Origin: Amoebidium appalachense
Lineage: Eukaryota; Ichthyosporea
NCBI GenBank assembly: GCA_963693365.1
Contig: CAVNZM010000014.1
Span: 682,001-746,000, forward strand
Length of the DNA: 64,000 nt
Direction of reading: 5' to 3'
Below the pieces are notes generated by a model. The model was not told where the DNA came from and did not search any database. It saw nothing but the letters and a program-made list of their open reading frames with translations. A program made the translations under genes and the position numbers. Shown here piece by piece: positions 11,668 through 22,239 of this stretch; positions within the stretch are counted from its first letter, which is position 1, and every line of letters starts with the position of its first letter.

Positions 11668-12015
11668 GTGTGGGGTACGAATTTAATGGTACTTGCCAGT
11701 CTGTGGCAATACTGTAACATACGAATTACACTGTCAAGCCTTGCACTAGCTGCCGGCACACCCCCACCAGAACAAAAGAATGTGGTATGGGCACCGTTCC
11801 CTCACAACCCCAGCATACAGTGTCAGTATTTTGGCTGGAAGCCTTTCAGTTTCGAATTACGAATACCCTCCTTCACTACTGAAGAAATTGACGTGGAAGA
11901 CGAATACGAATACGAATGCAAGGTGTTGTTGACTAACACATCGGACCATCATGTGTACCTAGGCCCTGGTACGGAGGTGACCATGTTATTCCCTTGCAAT
12001 ATGATGACACTGTAA
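11668..12015 (+). CDS. Possible coding remnant in the LTR element
   Basis: A 115-codon open frame. Its last third (EYECKVLLTNTSDHHVYLGP followed by GTEVTMLF) has the alternating pattern and a Gly-x-x-[IV]-x-x-[ML] ending reminiscent of the C-terminal strands of dUTPase-fold proteins, which occur in some retroelements. The match is by eye and the rest of the fold is not visible. It may equally be chance. Acidic IDVEDEYEYE precedes it. Confidence 0.25.
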   Translation: MWGTNLMVLASLWQYCNIRITLSSLALAAGTPPPEQKNVVWAPFPHNPSIQCQYFGWKPFSFELRIPSFTTEEIDVEDEYEYECKVLLTNTSDHHVYLGPGTEVTMLFPCNMMTL

Positions 12016-13256
12016 CAATTTAGCACGTGCATACCCCACCAATGGGCACATGCGGGAGACAACCCCACAAGCTGCCTTATTGGGCACCTCTGCTAAAACG
12101 AATATTCTTCTCACGAAGGAACAGAAGAATGTCACGAACACGAACCACACACTCCCCAGGCAGCTACTTACGTCTGATGTATGAAAGTAGTAGGTGTGTG
12201 AATGGGGTAACTCCATGAACACCAACACGAAAGCAAGCACAGCACAAAGCAGTTCCACGAATACGAATGGTTTTGGTATTCCACACAACGAACAGAACCT
12301 ACAGTAGGGCCACCTACAAATGAAGCAGAGGATGGGGCACCATCCAGACCTGCACTGGAGGATATGAAGATACGAAGCGCGCTCACGAAGTTGCTTACAA
12401 AAGAAAGGGCGACTCTGACGACTTTTCTTTTTAGGCCAAGCCTCCAGAAGAATGTATTATGCCTGGAATCCCCCTGCTCAACGAAAAATGGCTGGCAAAT
12501 GGGATACGAAAACTGCTCACGAATGGAAGCATGTGTTTTCTGAAGAGAGTTTGCTTTGCCTACCCTCTTCTTATGAATTATGAACCGGGTTTTTACTGGT
12601 TCAAATTCTGACGGGCTGATATATTTCTTTATGTCGCCCAACGAAGAACACTTGGGGCATTTTTATTCATGTTTTTCCCAGCTCCGATGATGCAGGGTTA
12701 AAGCTGAAAGGAAAGAAGTGCTATTTGTTCATGAAAGAAGTGGCTTTTCTGGCCATGGCGACTCGCCTTACAGTCTTAAGGTAGAACCGGGATAAGGAGC
12801 AGCGGCTAAGCCTTGAAGCTATCCACCACTACCTGAGCTACGAAGTGACCTAAGGCTTGAGTTATATTCATTATCGAATGCTTGGTATGATCATTCATCC
12901 ACACAACCAAATTACTCGCAATTGAAAACGAATCTGCGGGAGTATCCTAAAAAGGAAAAATTCCCAAAAAGGAAAATATTACTTCTACAGAAAAAGCCAA
13001 GCACAGAGACGAAGCGAACAATTCGCACGAACACTCTGCAACAATCTTCGCCACGAAAATGAAAGCACAGAAGAATGCTGCATGAATTTACGTTTTGGCA
13101 AACGAAGAAGTGCTCATAGACGTGCACAAATCTATTCCACCGTCCTTGCTCTGTTCTGTCCAGCAGCTCGGCACACACAAGAATTCTCGCTGAAGGTTGT
13201 TTATCGCCTCTCAGCCTGGTGGTTTGCTTGTCTAACGACACCACCAGGCTCCCGAC

Positions 13257-13266
13257 AAGGGGGGAG
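13257..13266 (+). other. Polypurine tract of the LTR element
   Basis: AAGGGGGGAG directly abuts the 3' LTR, the expected position for priming plus-strand DNA synthesis. Confidence 0.75.
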
Positions 13267-13747
13267 TGTAAACAACTGTACACATGAACTGTACATGTTT
13301 ACTAAAGAATGTGATCTACTAGCACACGATTCGTGCTTTGTCATGAATATCACATAAATATTATGTCCGCACCAATAGGACTCACTCTGACCTAAGAATT
13401 GAACCATATATGGTTCTTCAGCTGCATACCACATAAACGAAGTGAACCAATAAGAGGTTTGCATAAATAGGACAAAGGTCTGACTGGCTCGGACCGCACC
13501 AGAATCACGAATGGCATGTTGCCACCCGCGCTGGCCGCGGATGAACCAATCCTGGGCCTTGATCCGAAACCTGGGGGCTATATAAGAAAGCCGTCCCAGT
13601 ACGGGGATCACATCAGTGAAGTCTTGAGACAGACTGAGTCGGCCCATAGTAAAAGCAACCTGGCCGCGTGTGCCTTTCTACCCGTTCTCTGTCTTTATTT
13701 TGATTCAGTTGTACTCTGCCTTATCCTAACTAGTCCAACTGTTTACA
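13267..13747 (+). repeat. 3' LTR
   Basis: I see no difference from the 5' LTR over 481 bp (constant offset 3158). Followed by the second CTCAT at 13748-13752. Confidence 0.9.
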
Positions 13748-13866
13748 CTCATGCCCCCCGTGTCCGTGGAGTGCAGGCCGTCGTGCCTGCACCCAAGGGG
13801 CTGGCCGAGGCGGGGGCCGCCAGGGGGGGTCCATGCCATGAGCCCCCCCCGCACCACAAGGCCCCC

Positions 13867-14979
13867 CTACTGCGATGTAGGGGGTCCGCCCCAAGGTCCC
13901 GTGGCGAGGCCCTGGTGTGACCAGACGGTGGCAATGGAGGCTTGCACGTCGCGGTGGGGCAGCCGGATGTAGACCATGAATGCGTCTGATGCCCAGCGGC
14001 CAAGGGCTTTGATGGTGGCGTCAGGTAGGCCCGCTCTCTCAGCTGCAGTGGCCCCCCCTATGCGCAGGCTGTGGCCGGCGTACTGGTCGGGGTCGTAGCC
14101 CGCATGGTGTAGAGCTGTGCGGAAACCGGCGATGAAGGTGCTCTTGAGGTAAGGGCTGCCGTCGACGCTGAACAGGGGTGCATCTGGGTGGATGCCTGCC
14201 CTGGTTGACGAGACCCCCAGGAAGAGGGCTAGATTGGCTGCTGGGCAGAAGGAAGGCTCCTCCGGGAACGCGGGCACCCGGATGGTAACACCCTTGCCCG
14301 TGGGGTTGGTCTTAGACGTCGGCAGGAAGACTGTTGCCCCAATCAGGCGGCCATCCTGCCATAGGAGCTGGACGTCGTGACGCTTGGCGTGAAGGAGGGG
14401 GTTGAACTTGGCCGCAGATTTGGACGTGAACTCGCCCGAGCGCAGGAGGCACGAGCTGCCAAGCAGCAGGGCAGCCCACAGACGCAGGGCCTCCAATGAA
14501 GAGCCCGGTTGGATGACTGGGAGGAGGGCGCGGAGGTCGGCTGGGAGGAGGGGCTCGAGCACTCGTTTGGGCCGGTGGCTGCCTTCCAGCAGCAGGAAGC
14601 GGCCAGCCCCGCGGATAAACCACTGAAGGCTCTGCTGGCCGGAGCCCGCTGGTGGTGCCATGCCCAAGCTGCGGTGCAGGCTGTTGACGGCGGAGACGAT
14701 GCTGGGCATGGTCCGGGCTTGCACCGCACGCATGGCGCACCAGGCAAGGAACAGCTGCACTTGGGCTGGGCAGGCTGGCAGGTAGCCACCATCAGGATTG
14801 CGGCAGTCCATTGCGTAGATGAAGTCGATAAACTGGCGCTGGTAGGACGAGTAGGAGGACTCCGTGCTGTCACCCACTGACAGCCGAGTGATGGTGCGGG
14901 CCACCTCCGGGACACGGGCCAAAACCTCGGGGGTGAACCACTGGGCAAGCCTACCATGGTCGCCACCAAAGGGGAGCAA
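13867..14979 (-). CDS. Tyrosine recombinase of the DIRS element
   Basis: 370 codons, open throughout. It would integrate the circular DNA copy of the element. The catalytic core is visible: the first arginine in LLRSGEFTSK, the H-x-x-R box in GHSLRIGGATAAERAG, then LGRWASDAFMVYIR with the tyrosine nucleophile. The N-terminal half contains a SAM-like core-binding region (SSYSSYQRQFIDFIYAMD). The stop lies 10 bp from repeat B1. The start at 14979 gives a complete domain; a CTGCAG just upstream could instead be a splice acceptor. Length and motifs fit DIRS/PAT recombinases, so the enzyme could be functional even though other parts of the element are frameshifted. Confidence 0.9.
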   Translation of the reverse strand: MLPFGGDHGRLAQWFTPEVLARVPEVARTITRLSVGDSTESSYSSYQRQFIDFIYAMDCRNPDGGYLPACPAQVQLFLAWCAMRAVQARTMPSIVSAVNSLHRSLGMAPPAGSGQQSLQWFIRGAGRFLLLEGSHRPKRVLEPLLPADLRALLPVIQPGSSLEALRLWAALLLGSSCLLRSGEFTSKSAAKFNPLLHAKRHDVQLLWQDGRLIGATVFLPTSKTNPTGKGVTIRVPAFPEEPSFCPAANLALFLGVSSTRAGIHPDAPLFSVDGSPYLKSTFIAGFRTALHHAGYDPDQYAGHSLRIGGATAAERAGLPDATIKALGRWASDAFMVYIRLPHRDVQASIATVWSHQGLATGPWGGPPTSQ

Positions 14980-14999
14980 GCCACCTGCAGGGACAGAGC

Positions 15000-15101
15000 T
15001 GTGTGAGCATCATGCCTAGAGTCCCAGGGGGGGGGGGGGGGGGGGTAAAGGCAACGAGCGGGGTGGGCGGCAGGCAAGCGGGTGCACAGGCAGGCAAACA
15101 A

Positions 15102-15133
<32 letters not shown>

Positions 15134-15673
15134 CGTAGCTAAAGGGCAGAGGATGCATGCAGCGCTGGCAGGGAGGGCGGGGGAAGGGGGAGGGGGGGGT
15201 ATGCGCGCACAAGCCGCGGTGTAGGCGTGCGTGTGTGTGCGCTAGTGTGTGGGTGTGTATGAGCATGTGTGTGTAACACCGAGGTTAAGCATGCACGATC
15301 GAAGGGGCGGGTGGAGGGGTGGCAGGGTGGGGTTGGGGGGGGTTGGGGGAGGGAAGGAGGAGGGGGGGGGGGGGGGGGGTAGGACACGCCACAAGCAGTT
15401 GGCACTGCGGGCCAGCACAGAACAAAGAGGCACACCGTGTGTACACCGTAAGACCGTAATGTATTGTCCCAAACACTCCACCGGGTGAGTGAGGGAATCC
15501 GAGCGAATTCATGTAGTGGGGGGGGGGCGGCCCCGGCCGCCACTGCAGAACATGAATCGTGCGATATACAAAGTGGGAAGGGGGGAAGGGGGGGTGTCGG
15601 TGCCCCCCACAGCCCACACGCCAAGCCCAATACGAAGGCAAAGGAACAGGGGAGGGGGCTCGGCCCAGCCCCA
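15000..15673. other. G-tract-rich spacer inside the DIRS element
   Basis: Between the recombinase start and the RNase H stop lie several G-runs of up to about 34 bases and TG-rich sequence. No coding frame on the minus strand is believable. It may be an intron or a site where simple repeats expanded inside the element. Confidence 0.5.
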
Positions 15674-16207
15674 TCACGAGAGAGGGGCAGCAAACCACCC
15701 CGCTAGCCACTCAGGCACGGGTGTTGGGACTGGTGCGTGCCACGGGTGCAGCCGGTCGAAAGTGGCCCACTGTGCCCGCGAGATGGCATCCGCAATCGAG
15801 TTTTCCACGCCAGGGATGTGCTTGGCCGAGACCAGCACCGTGTAGCGCATTTCCATCAGCGTGATGAGACGCAGCACCCGGACAATGGCAGGGACGGGGG
15901 AGTGACGGGACGCGATCGTAGATACTGCACCGTCGTTATCGGTGAGCACGCGTATGTGGCTGTTGCGACAGCTGGGACCCCAACAGGCCAGGGCCACGGC
16001 AATGCCAGCCAGCTCAAACAGCACGGAAGCCCACACATCTCCGCCAGCAATGACCGTGCGCCAATGGTCCGTCCATGCTAGGTGAAACCACGCTTGACCC
16101 CAGTAGCCACCGCATCCTATGCTGCCGGCCGCATCTGTGGTGAACATGTGATGCACGGGGGGGTAAGCACACGTATGCCGTTCCACTCGGGGAGGAACTC
16201 CGACCAC
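15674..16207 (-). CDS. RNase H domain of the DIRS polyprotein (shifted frame)
   Basis: Contains MFTTDAAGSIGCGGYW (first catalytic Asp), VLFELAGIAVALACWG (Glu), VLTDNDGAVSTI (Asp) and HIPGVENSIADAISR, in RNase H order. It continues the reverse transcriptase but in another frame. The two frames overlap at a run of seven G (plus strand, 16157-16163) where a one-base indel would join them. It is therefore probably one RT-RNase H polypeptide broken by a homopolymer frameshift, or by a sequencing error there. Confidence 0.82.
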   Translation of the reverse strand: MVGVPPRVERHTCAYPPVHHMFTTDAAGSIGCGGYWGQAWFHLAWTDHWRTVIAGGDVWASVLFELAGIAVALACWGPSCRNSHIRVLTDNDGAVSTIASRHSPVPAIVRVLRLITLMEMRYTVLVSAKHIPGVENSIADAISRAQWATFDRLHPWHAPVPTPVPEWLAGWFAAPLS

Positions 16208-17510
16208 AGCACAACGTCGGCTCGTGCGTCGGCGCAGACACGGATGTGGTGGTGGGGCCCTAGGCCGGCCCTCTCAGCCTCCGCCAGCAGATGAAGCAAG
16301 CGTTGAAGAAAGGCACGGGCACGCCCCAGCGCCACAACCTGAGCACACCACATGAGCTTGCCGCACAGGGACCGTAGGTCTCGAACAGTGGCCTTGGGGC
16401 GACCCCGCCAATCGGCTAGCAGGGCCCGGAGCTCGGTCAGCTTGACGGCAGGTAAGCGGGCCTCCATGCGCAGAGTGTCCCACTCGAGCCCAGAGTAGAT
16501 GAGCGTGTGTGAGGGCAGCTGCACTTTGTCGTCGGCAAGCGTAGCACCCACCTTCGAGCACACCCACCGAAACACCAGCATGTTGAAGGCGCACTCTTGC
16601 AGCGTACGGCCGCCGAAAAAGAAGTCGTCCACAAAATGCTGTGTCTCTGTGGCGTTGAGGGCGTGGGCGAAGTGCTGCAGGGCCTGAGCTATGCGTTCCC
16701 AGAACGCTGGGCTGGACCGCAAGCCAAACGGTAGGCGGGTCTCCACATAGAACGCGCCTAGCAGCTGGAACGACAGCAGTGGCTGGTCGTCTGGGTGCAC
16801 CGGGCCGTGACGAAAGGCACCCTTCACGTCGTATGCCCCGAGGAAGCAGCCCTGGCCGAGCCGAGCTACTGTTTGCATCACCGTGCGGATGGTGATGTAC
16901 TCCAGCTGATCCGGGTAATCGACCCCATCGTTGATACTGGAGCCACGCGGGAAGGAAAGGTCGCGGATGCGGCGGACGCCCGTGCCGCCCTTTTTGGGAA
17001 CTGCCCCGAGGGGCGAGGATACAAAATAAGGATAAAGGGCCACCATCTCGTCGCGGGTGAAGGGGCCCAGGATGTGGCCGCATGCCACTTCCTTCGCAAT
17101 GTCGGCTGCAAGCTGCTCACGGGCCGCCAGCGCGGACGGGTGGTTTCGGCCCACCCGGGTGACCCGCTCGCCGAAGTAACCGACCGAGAAGCCCAGCTCT
17201 AAGTCGCGGAGCAGAGCTTGCTGAAACGCACTGTCGGGGTGCGGAAACAACTCAAACAAACGGCGGAAGTTGGGGACAGATACGGTCTGTGGTGGTGCCG
17301 CTGGGGGGGGTGACCATGGGCCCCGCAGGGCAACGGAGAGGGCAGGCCCAGCGCTGACGTCAGCCCCTGCCCGAAAGGGGGCTGGGCCCCCTAAGCCGGG
17401 TTGGCCCCCCCTTCCCCCGCCCCGTTGGCTGGGTTGGGAGGGCAGGCGTGTGCGCCGTGCGCCGCTGAGCCGCACTTCAGGCAGGCGTGCTTGTAGCGGC
17501 AAGCTTAGGG
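16117..17510 (-). CDS. Reverse transcriptase of the DIRS element
   Basis: The motifs run in order: VRRIRDLSFPRGSSINDG, AYDVKGAFRHGPVHPDD (catalytic Asp), LPFGLRSSPAFWERIAQAL, QHFVDDFFF (F-V-D-D active site) and LRSLCGKLMWCAQVVALGRA in the connection region. The arrangement is typical of DIRS-group reverse transcriptases. The frame stays open further upstream to 18132, but that part overlaps Gag in another frame and is unlikely to be translated as such. The true N-terminus is unclear. The frame leaves the RNase H at the G7 run near 16160. Confidence 0.88.
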
Positions 17511-18458
17511 TTGGGTCCCTTCCTGGTGCAGCCCTTGGCCGTGTTGAAGCCCCGGCATATCTCATCCGCAGCAGGGGCCGGGCTGGCGCGAGGGCTGGCT
17601 GTGGCCCCCCCAGAGGCAGGCTGCCAGGGTGTGCGGGGAGCGGTGGGTGCCTGGTGCAGGCGGGCACCGGACAGGGACACGGCCAGCTGCACAGCGTCGG
17701 GTGCGTCGAGTGGGCGGCCAGAGGCAGCGCACGACCGGCGGTGTGCATCCTCCCAGCGCATGATGGCAGCCCACTGGTACTCGGGTGCCAACTCAGTGGC
17801 CACAAACTCGGCGTGGGCCAGCAGGGCCGTGACGGGGGCGTTGGCGTTGATGCGTAGGCGTAGCAGCTGCAAGATGCAGCGCAGGTAGGTCTGCAGGTCC
17901 GGGCACAGGGCGGGCTGGCGCTGGGTGCCAGGCGTCTGCAGCACAACCGTGCCAGCAGGCAGGCCAGGCAGGGAAACCGGCTGGCGCTGCGTGTGGACAG
18001 AAGAGCCCGTGGGCGGCAGCAGGTCGAGTAAAGCGAAATGCTGCATAGGCTCGAAGATGGCAGCCCCCCCGGACCTCCGGGGACAGGTGGGGGCAGGGTG
18101 GGTTCGACTGGCTGCGCTGGCTGGCCCCCCAAACGGCCAGTTGCAGGGCATTGGGCGGCGGAGGCAGCTGGTGCATGTCGCCGCCCTGAGGGTCCTCCTC
18201 ACGGGGGCGCTTGTGGGCGTTGCCGGGGGGTTGCTCTACAGCATCCACGGCCCCCGCCGCAGCGGCAGGGGGCCCCGTAACAAGGGGGGTTCCTACCGGT
18301 TCCGCCCCCGCCAAGGTTGACGAGGTGGGGGAAGGCGCACAGGAGAAGATCTTGCTGGGAAGGGGGGGCCGGGCTGGCCTGCAGGGCCTGACGGGTCGCG
18401 TTGGCCACCTCAGAAGCAAACATGCGAATGGTCGCTGCCAGCTCAGGGGTCAGGGCAA

Positions 18459-18506
<48 letters not shown>

Positions 18507-18579
18507 CGTCCTGCACAGGAGGGCGCGCCTCCTGCCCTGCCTGTGCTGCAGGGCCATTGTCTGTTGGGTCTACTTCCAT
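17430..18579 (-). pseudogene. Gag-like protein of the DIRS element, frameshifted
   Basis: Starts MEVDPTDNGPAAQAG at 18579, at the edge of repeat A1, followed by a 14-residue polyglutamine from a CAG/CTG run. The coding sense then moves through three frames: QDLLLCAFPHLVNL, then EQPPGNAHKRPREEDP, then a helical segment (LQTYLRCILQLLRLR), then a cysteine motif (ICRGFNTAKGCTRKG). The rest of the zinc motif, CRYKHACLKCGSAAHGAHAC, is in yet another frame near 17.5 kb. This Cys/His tail is characteristic of DIRS Gag proteins. At least three indels, some at homopolymers, separate the pieces. They could be genuine decay or assembly errors. Confidence 0.7.
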
Positions 18580-18583
18580 ACTT

Positions 18584-18860
18584 GAGCCGCCGTGTGCTAG
18601 CCACCGAAACGCAATCGTGCTAACAAAAACCGTACGTGCAGCACACGGCGAAAACGAAGGTGGCCTGCATCTGCAGTGTGCTGCGCCGGAAATACCGGCG
18701 CTGGTGGCGCCTGACGTCAGGCGCTGCGCCAGACCGATGTCAGCCGCCGCTGCGGCTGAGCCTGGCGCCGCGGCCCGTGACGTCATGGGCCGCCCGGCTG
18801 CCTGCGCCCGAAGTGATCCGTGAAACATCTTTCATCTGCTGCGCATATGAAACGTACATT
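18584..18860 (-). repeat. Split direct repeat A1
   Basis: 277 bp, 5' end of the DIRS element, matching A2 except two bases. It includes the perfect palindrome CGCCTGACGTCAGGCG, which is altered by one substitution in A2. Confidence 0.9.
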
Positions 18861-18930
18861 TTGAATTTGAAATGGGGGGTACCGGTGGGCTGTAGTAAGT
18901 ATTGAGGTCCCCCCTAGGCCTGCCACGGTG

Positions 18931-18964
<34 letters not shown>

Positions 18965-19123
18965 ACCCCGAGGGGGTGGTGGGTCCCCCCCCTCCCCCCC
19001 CCCACCCCCCTAATTAGTACGCTGACCACCGGGGTGGTGGGTCCCCCCCCCCCCCCCCTGGGGGAAGGGGCGGACCTACGGACCCACTTTTGGTGGGGTG
19101 GTGGGTCCCCCCCCCCCCCCCCC

Positions 19124-19164
<41 letters not shown>

Positions 19165-19894
19165 AGCGCGCGTGGGGAATCCAATGAGACCCTCCGCGCC
19201 GGCCGCGGCTGTGTACCCTCTCAAGTTCTGGGACGCTCGCCCCCGCCCCCCTCCCCCTCCCCTCCCCTCCCCCCTCCCCCCCTCTCATCCACCACCATCA
19301 CCAACATTAAGCTTGTACTAGGTCTTCTTCCCCTCGTTTTAACCAGCACTTCGAATTTTGACAAAGCCTGGGCAAATCTATTATGTACAACATGTCACTG
19401 GGAGTGTGCGTCTGCAATTTTTGTGCGGCGTAGACGTGGGACCGTGTGTGTATGTGTCCTTAAGGTGGGCGGGCAATATTCGGCACTGCTAACTTGGCAC
19501 TGTGGTGGCCGCCTGACTGACGTGCAAGTAAACGTCGTGCCACATGTGCAAGCTGTGTGGACGCAATGCGCTTAGCATGTGCAAAATTACATGGCATTTC
19601 ACGTGTGTGCTAGAGAAAAGTGCCCGGTGTGTGCGCACGTGTGGGTGTCACAGTGCATGTCACAGTGTCTCAGTGCGTGTTTGCTTGTGTGTGCGTTTGT
19701 GTGCATATGTGTGCGTGTGTTGTGTGTGTGTGTGTCAGTGATTGAGATAGCTCCCAAATTCTCTGGCACAAATCTGCATGCGTCTGTCTGAATTGCCATA
19801 ATATGTGCATGTGTGTGTTTCTGTTGTTCAATTGCAAATGATGCGCATGCATGATGGCGCATGATGCATGGATGAAATTGCGTCAGACAAATAC

Positions 19895-19928
<34 letters not shown>

Positions 19929-20790
19929 GAGATAGATAAAGAGCGAAAAGAGGGGCGCGGTGGTGGTGGTGGTGGTGGTGTGATGGTGGTGGTGGTGGGG
20001 GGAGGGGGGGGGGAGAGGGGGGGGATAGAGAAAGGGCGAAAAAGAGGGCGCGGTGGTGGTGGTGATGGTGTGATGGTGGTGGTGGTGGGGGAAGGGGGGG
20101 GGGGGGGGGGATAAAGGGAAGCAGTTAGAGAGGAAAAAAGGAACTCAGAATATGTGCCACGTGCGCGCGCGCGCATCATTATGTGCCACCACAAAGAATA
20201 GCATATTACCATACGGCAGTCTGTGATCCTGAGTATTGGAGAGCGTGTGCGGACGGCGTGTGTGTGCCTGCTGGTGCAAGGATGCTTTACTGCACTGTAA
20301 CATTGTCGAGAAAATCAGTGGTCATGTCTGAGCAACCAGTCATTGTGGTCTCGGTATGAGATCTTGACAGGGGCGGAGAGGGGAGGAAGGGGGGGGGGGG
20401 GGGGGGGGGGGATGCCTAGTTAGTAAGCAGGTCCAATTTGACCCAGGGCCTGGTAATTGATAACAATCAGTGGATATACTATGTGCCAGTGCCAATTGGT
20501 TTTCAAGTTGGTGTCCAATATACATACTAAAATAAATTAGTCCTATTAAATTGTGGGTAGCCCCCTCCTCCCCCCTCCTCCCCCAGCCCCCCCACCCTGG
20601 GTGGTGGTGGGTCCCAGGGGAGGGGGGGGGGGACCCACCTACTCGGGGGGGTGGGTCCCCCCAGCCCCCCCCCCCCTTTCCCAACCAGCGGAGGGGTGGT
20701 GGGTCCCCCCCGGGGGGAAACCTACCCCTTCGGGGGGGTGGTGGATCCCCCCCCCCCCCCCCCCCCAACTTACTACTACCCCCTTCCCCG
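18861..20790. repeat. GC minisatellite clusters and G/C tracts, no gene seen
   Basis: A unit close to GGGGTGGTGGGTCCCCCC recurs at about 18975, 19030 and 19095, and again at about 20590, 20650, 20695 and 20735, separated by C-tracts. GGT-repeats and G-tracts occupy 19898-20112. The unique piece 19300-19570 shows no recognisable coding. Confidence 0.7.
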
Positions 20791-20812
20791 TTTCAAAATC
20801 AAAAACGCCTGT

Positions 20813-21226
<414 letters not shown>

Positions 21227-21249
21227 CCGCAACCACATCAACGGAGTCC

Positions 21250-21760
21250 ACTTGCTGCGAGCAGAATTTTTCTGCGAAAAGCAAAAGTATTCTGCAGCTG
21301 CTGAAACAGAGTTATACAGCAAAACAGAATTATTCGGCAAACCCAGAATCATTCTTCTGCTACGGTAGGCTAATCATTAGTAATTATGCAGAAGTGTTCT
21401 GCTATGTCACGAAGCAAGTTTTTTGATTTCTGCTGCCCGTAAGAAGAATAATTCTGCTTTTTGCAAAATAATCATTGCTATAAACGCAGAACATTCTGCT
21501 AGAAGCCGAGCGATTCTGCCTTTACAGAATAATTATTGCTATAGAGGCAGAACAATTGTGCTAAAAGCCGAGTGATTCTGCTTTTTACAGAATATCTCTG
21601 CGTTTTAATGATAATAATTTATAAAACAACAAAAAAAGTAGGAAAATTGCGATAGCTGGCTTTGCATAATAATTCAGAATCTTCTTTTGCTGAATGATAA
21701 TCATTCTGCTTGTTGCAGAATAATTCAGCTACCTTTGCAGAATAACTCTGCGGCAGTACA
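21250..21760. repeat. ATTCTGC/GCAGAAT motif island
   Basis: An AT-rich 500-bp block in which TTCTGC and its reverse complement GCAGAA recur more than twenty times in mixed orientation. A loose unit of about 60 bp (GCAGAAC...GCCGAG.GATTCTGC...ACAGAATA) repeats tandemly at about 21426, 21485 and 21546. It has sharp boundaries with the flanking TG array and unique sequence. Confidence 0.75.
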
Positions 21761-22164
21761 CATGTGTGTGCAAGTTGTGCACGTCACGGATGTGTTGGTC
21801 ACAAGTTGCCCACTGGCGTGCTGCACGCGATTGCACACCAGAACGACCGATTTGGGAACAATTGTCATCCTGTGTGTGATTGTGGGCCGGGACGGCGACG
21901 TGCGTTCACGGCCTTGTTGTGTGTTCAGTTAATCCCACGGAGTGCGTGCTTGCTGCTTGCAGTAGGACATTGACATGCACACAAGCATGTGCAGTGTCAT
22001 GGCATATGTGCATGCGCATGCCCATCCGGCTCGCCAAAAGTGTGCACCGACATACTCGTGTGTGTGTGTTGTTACATGTGACATGTGCACACTGTGTGCG
22101 CGGCGTGCCATCACGGTTTGGGCCCATCAATTCTAGCTGCTAAGTCCAACATACTATACTGAAT

Positions 22165-22238
22165 CAATGCTGTACATGTACATAGTGACACATAGTACTA
22201 AAACAATGCTGTATATGTACATAGTGACACATAGTACT
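22165..22238. repeat. 39-bp tandem duplication
   Basis: Two units of CAATGCTGTACATGTACATA GTGACACATAGTACT with one substitution (period 39). Confidence 0.85.
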
Positions 22239-22239
22239 G

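Larger units (their letters stand above)
10109..13747 (+). mobile_element. Nested LTR retrotransposon, apparently non-autonomous
   Basis: 481-bp LTRs at 10109-10589 and 13267-13747 appear identical and carry TGTAAAC...GTTTACA ends. The element is flanked by a 5-bp duplication, CTCAT, at 10104-10108 and 13748-13752. A polypurine tract (AAGGGGGGAG) precedes the right LTR, and TGGCGACCGC, a TGG-starting primer-binding-site candidate, follows the left LTR, so the element reads on the plus strand. The 2.7-kb interior has no recognisable gag, protease, RT or integrase; the longest frames are under about 160 codons. Identical LTRs imply very recent insertion, so an element without pol must have been mobilised in trans, as in LARD-type derivatives. 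The alternative, a decayed autonomous element, fits poorly with identical LTRs. Confidence 0.88.
10080..13856 (-). repeat. Split direct repeat B1, interrupted by the LTR element
   Basis: B1 is split by the nested insertion into 10080-10108 and 13748-13856. Joined, with one copy of the duplicated CTCAT removed, it equals B2 over 133 bp. This gives the pre-insertion sequence directly. Confidence 0.88.
9558..18860 (-). mobile_element. DIRS/PAT-type tyrosine-recombinase retrotransposon with split direct repeats
   Basis: Read on the minus strand the order is: A1 (18860-18584), Gag region, RT-RNase H, tyrosine recombinase, B1 (13856-13748 plus 10108-10080), A2 (10081-9805), a 114-bp spacer and B2 (9690-9558). 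The A1-ORFs-B1-A2-B2 layout is the split-direct-repeat structure of PAT-like, Kangaroo and Ngaro elements, which integrate through a tyrosine recombinase and a circular intermediate and make no target duplication. The A copies differ at two bases in 277, so the insertion is recent. The coding region carries frameshifts, several next to homopolymers. After removing the nested LTR element the DIRS copy is about 5.66 kb. No methyltransferase domain was seen. Confidence 0.9.

Noticed and set aside
14402-14880. Plus-strand frames opposite the tyrosine recombinase and reverse transcriptase
   Set aside because: GC-rich shadow frames of the minus-strand transposon genes; no motifs.
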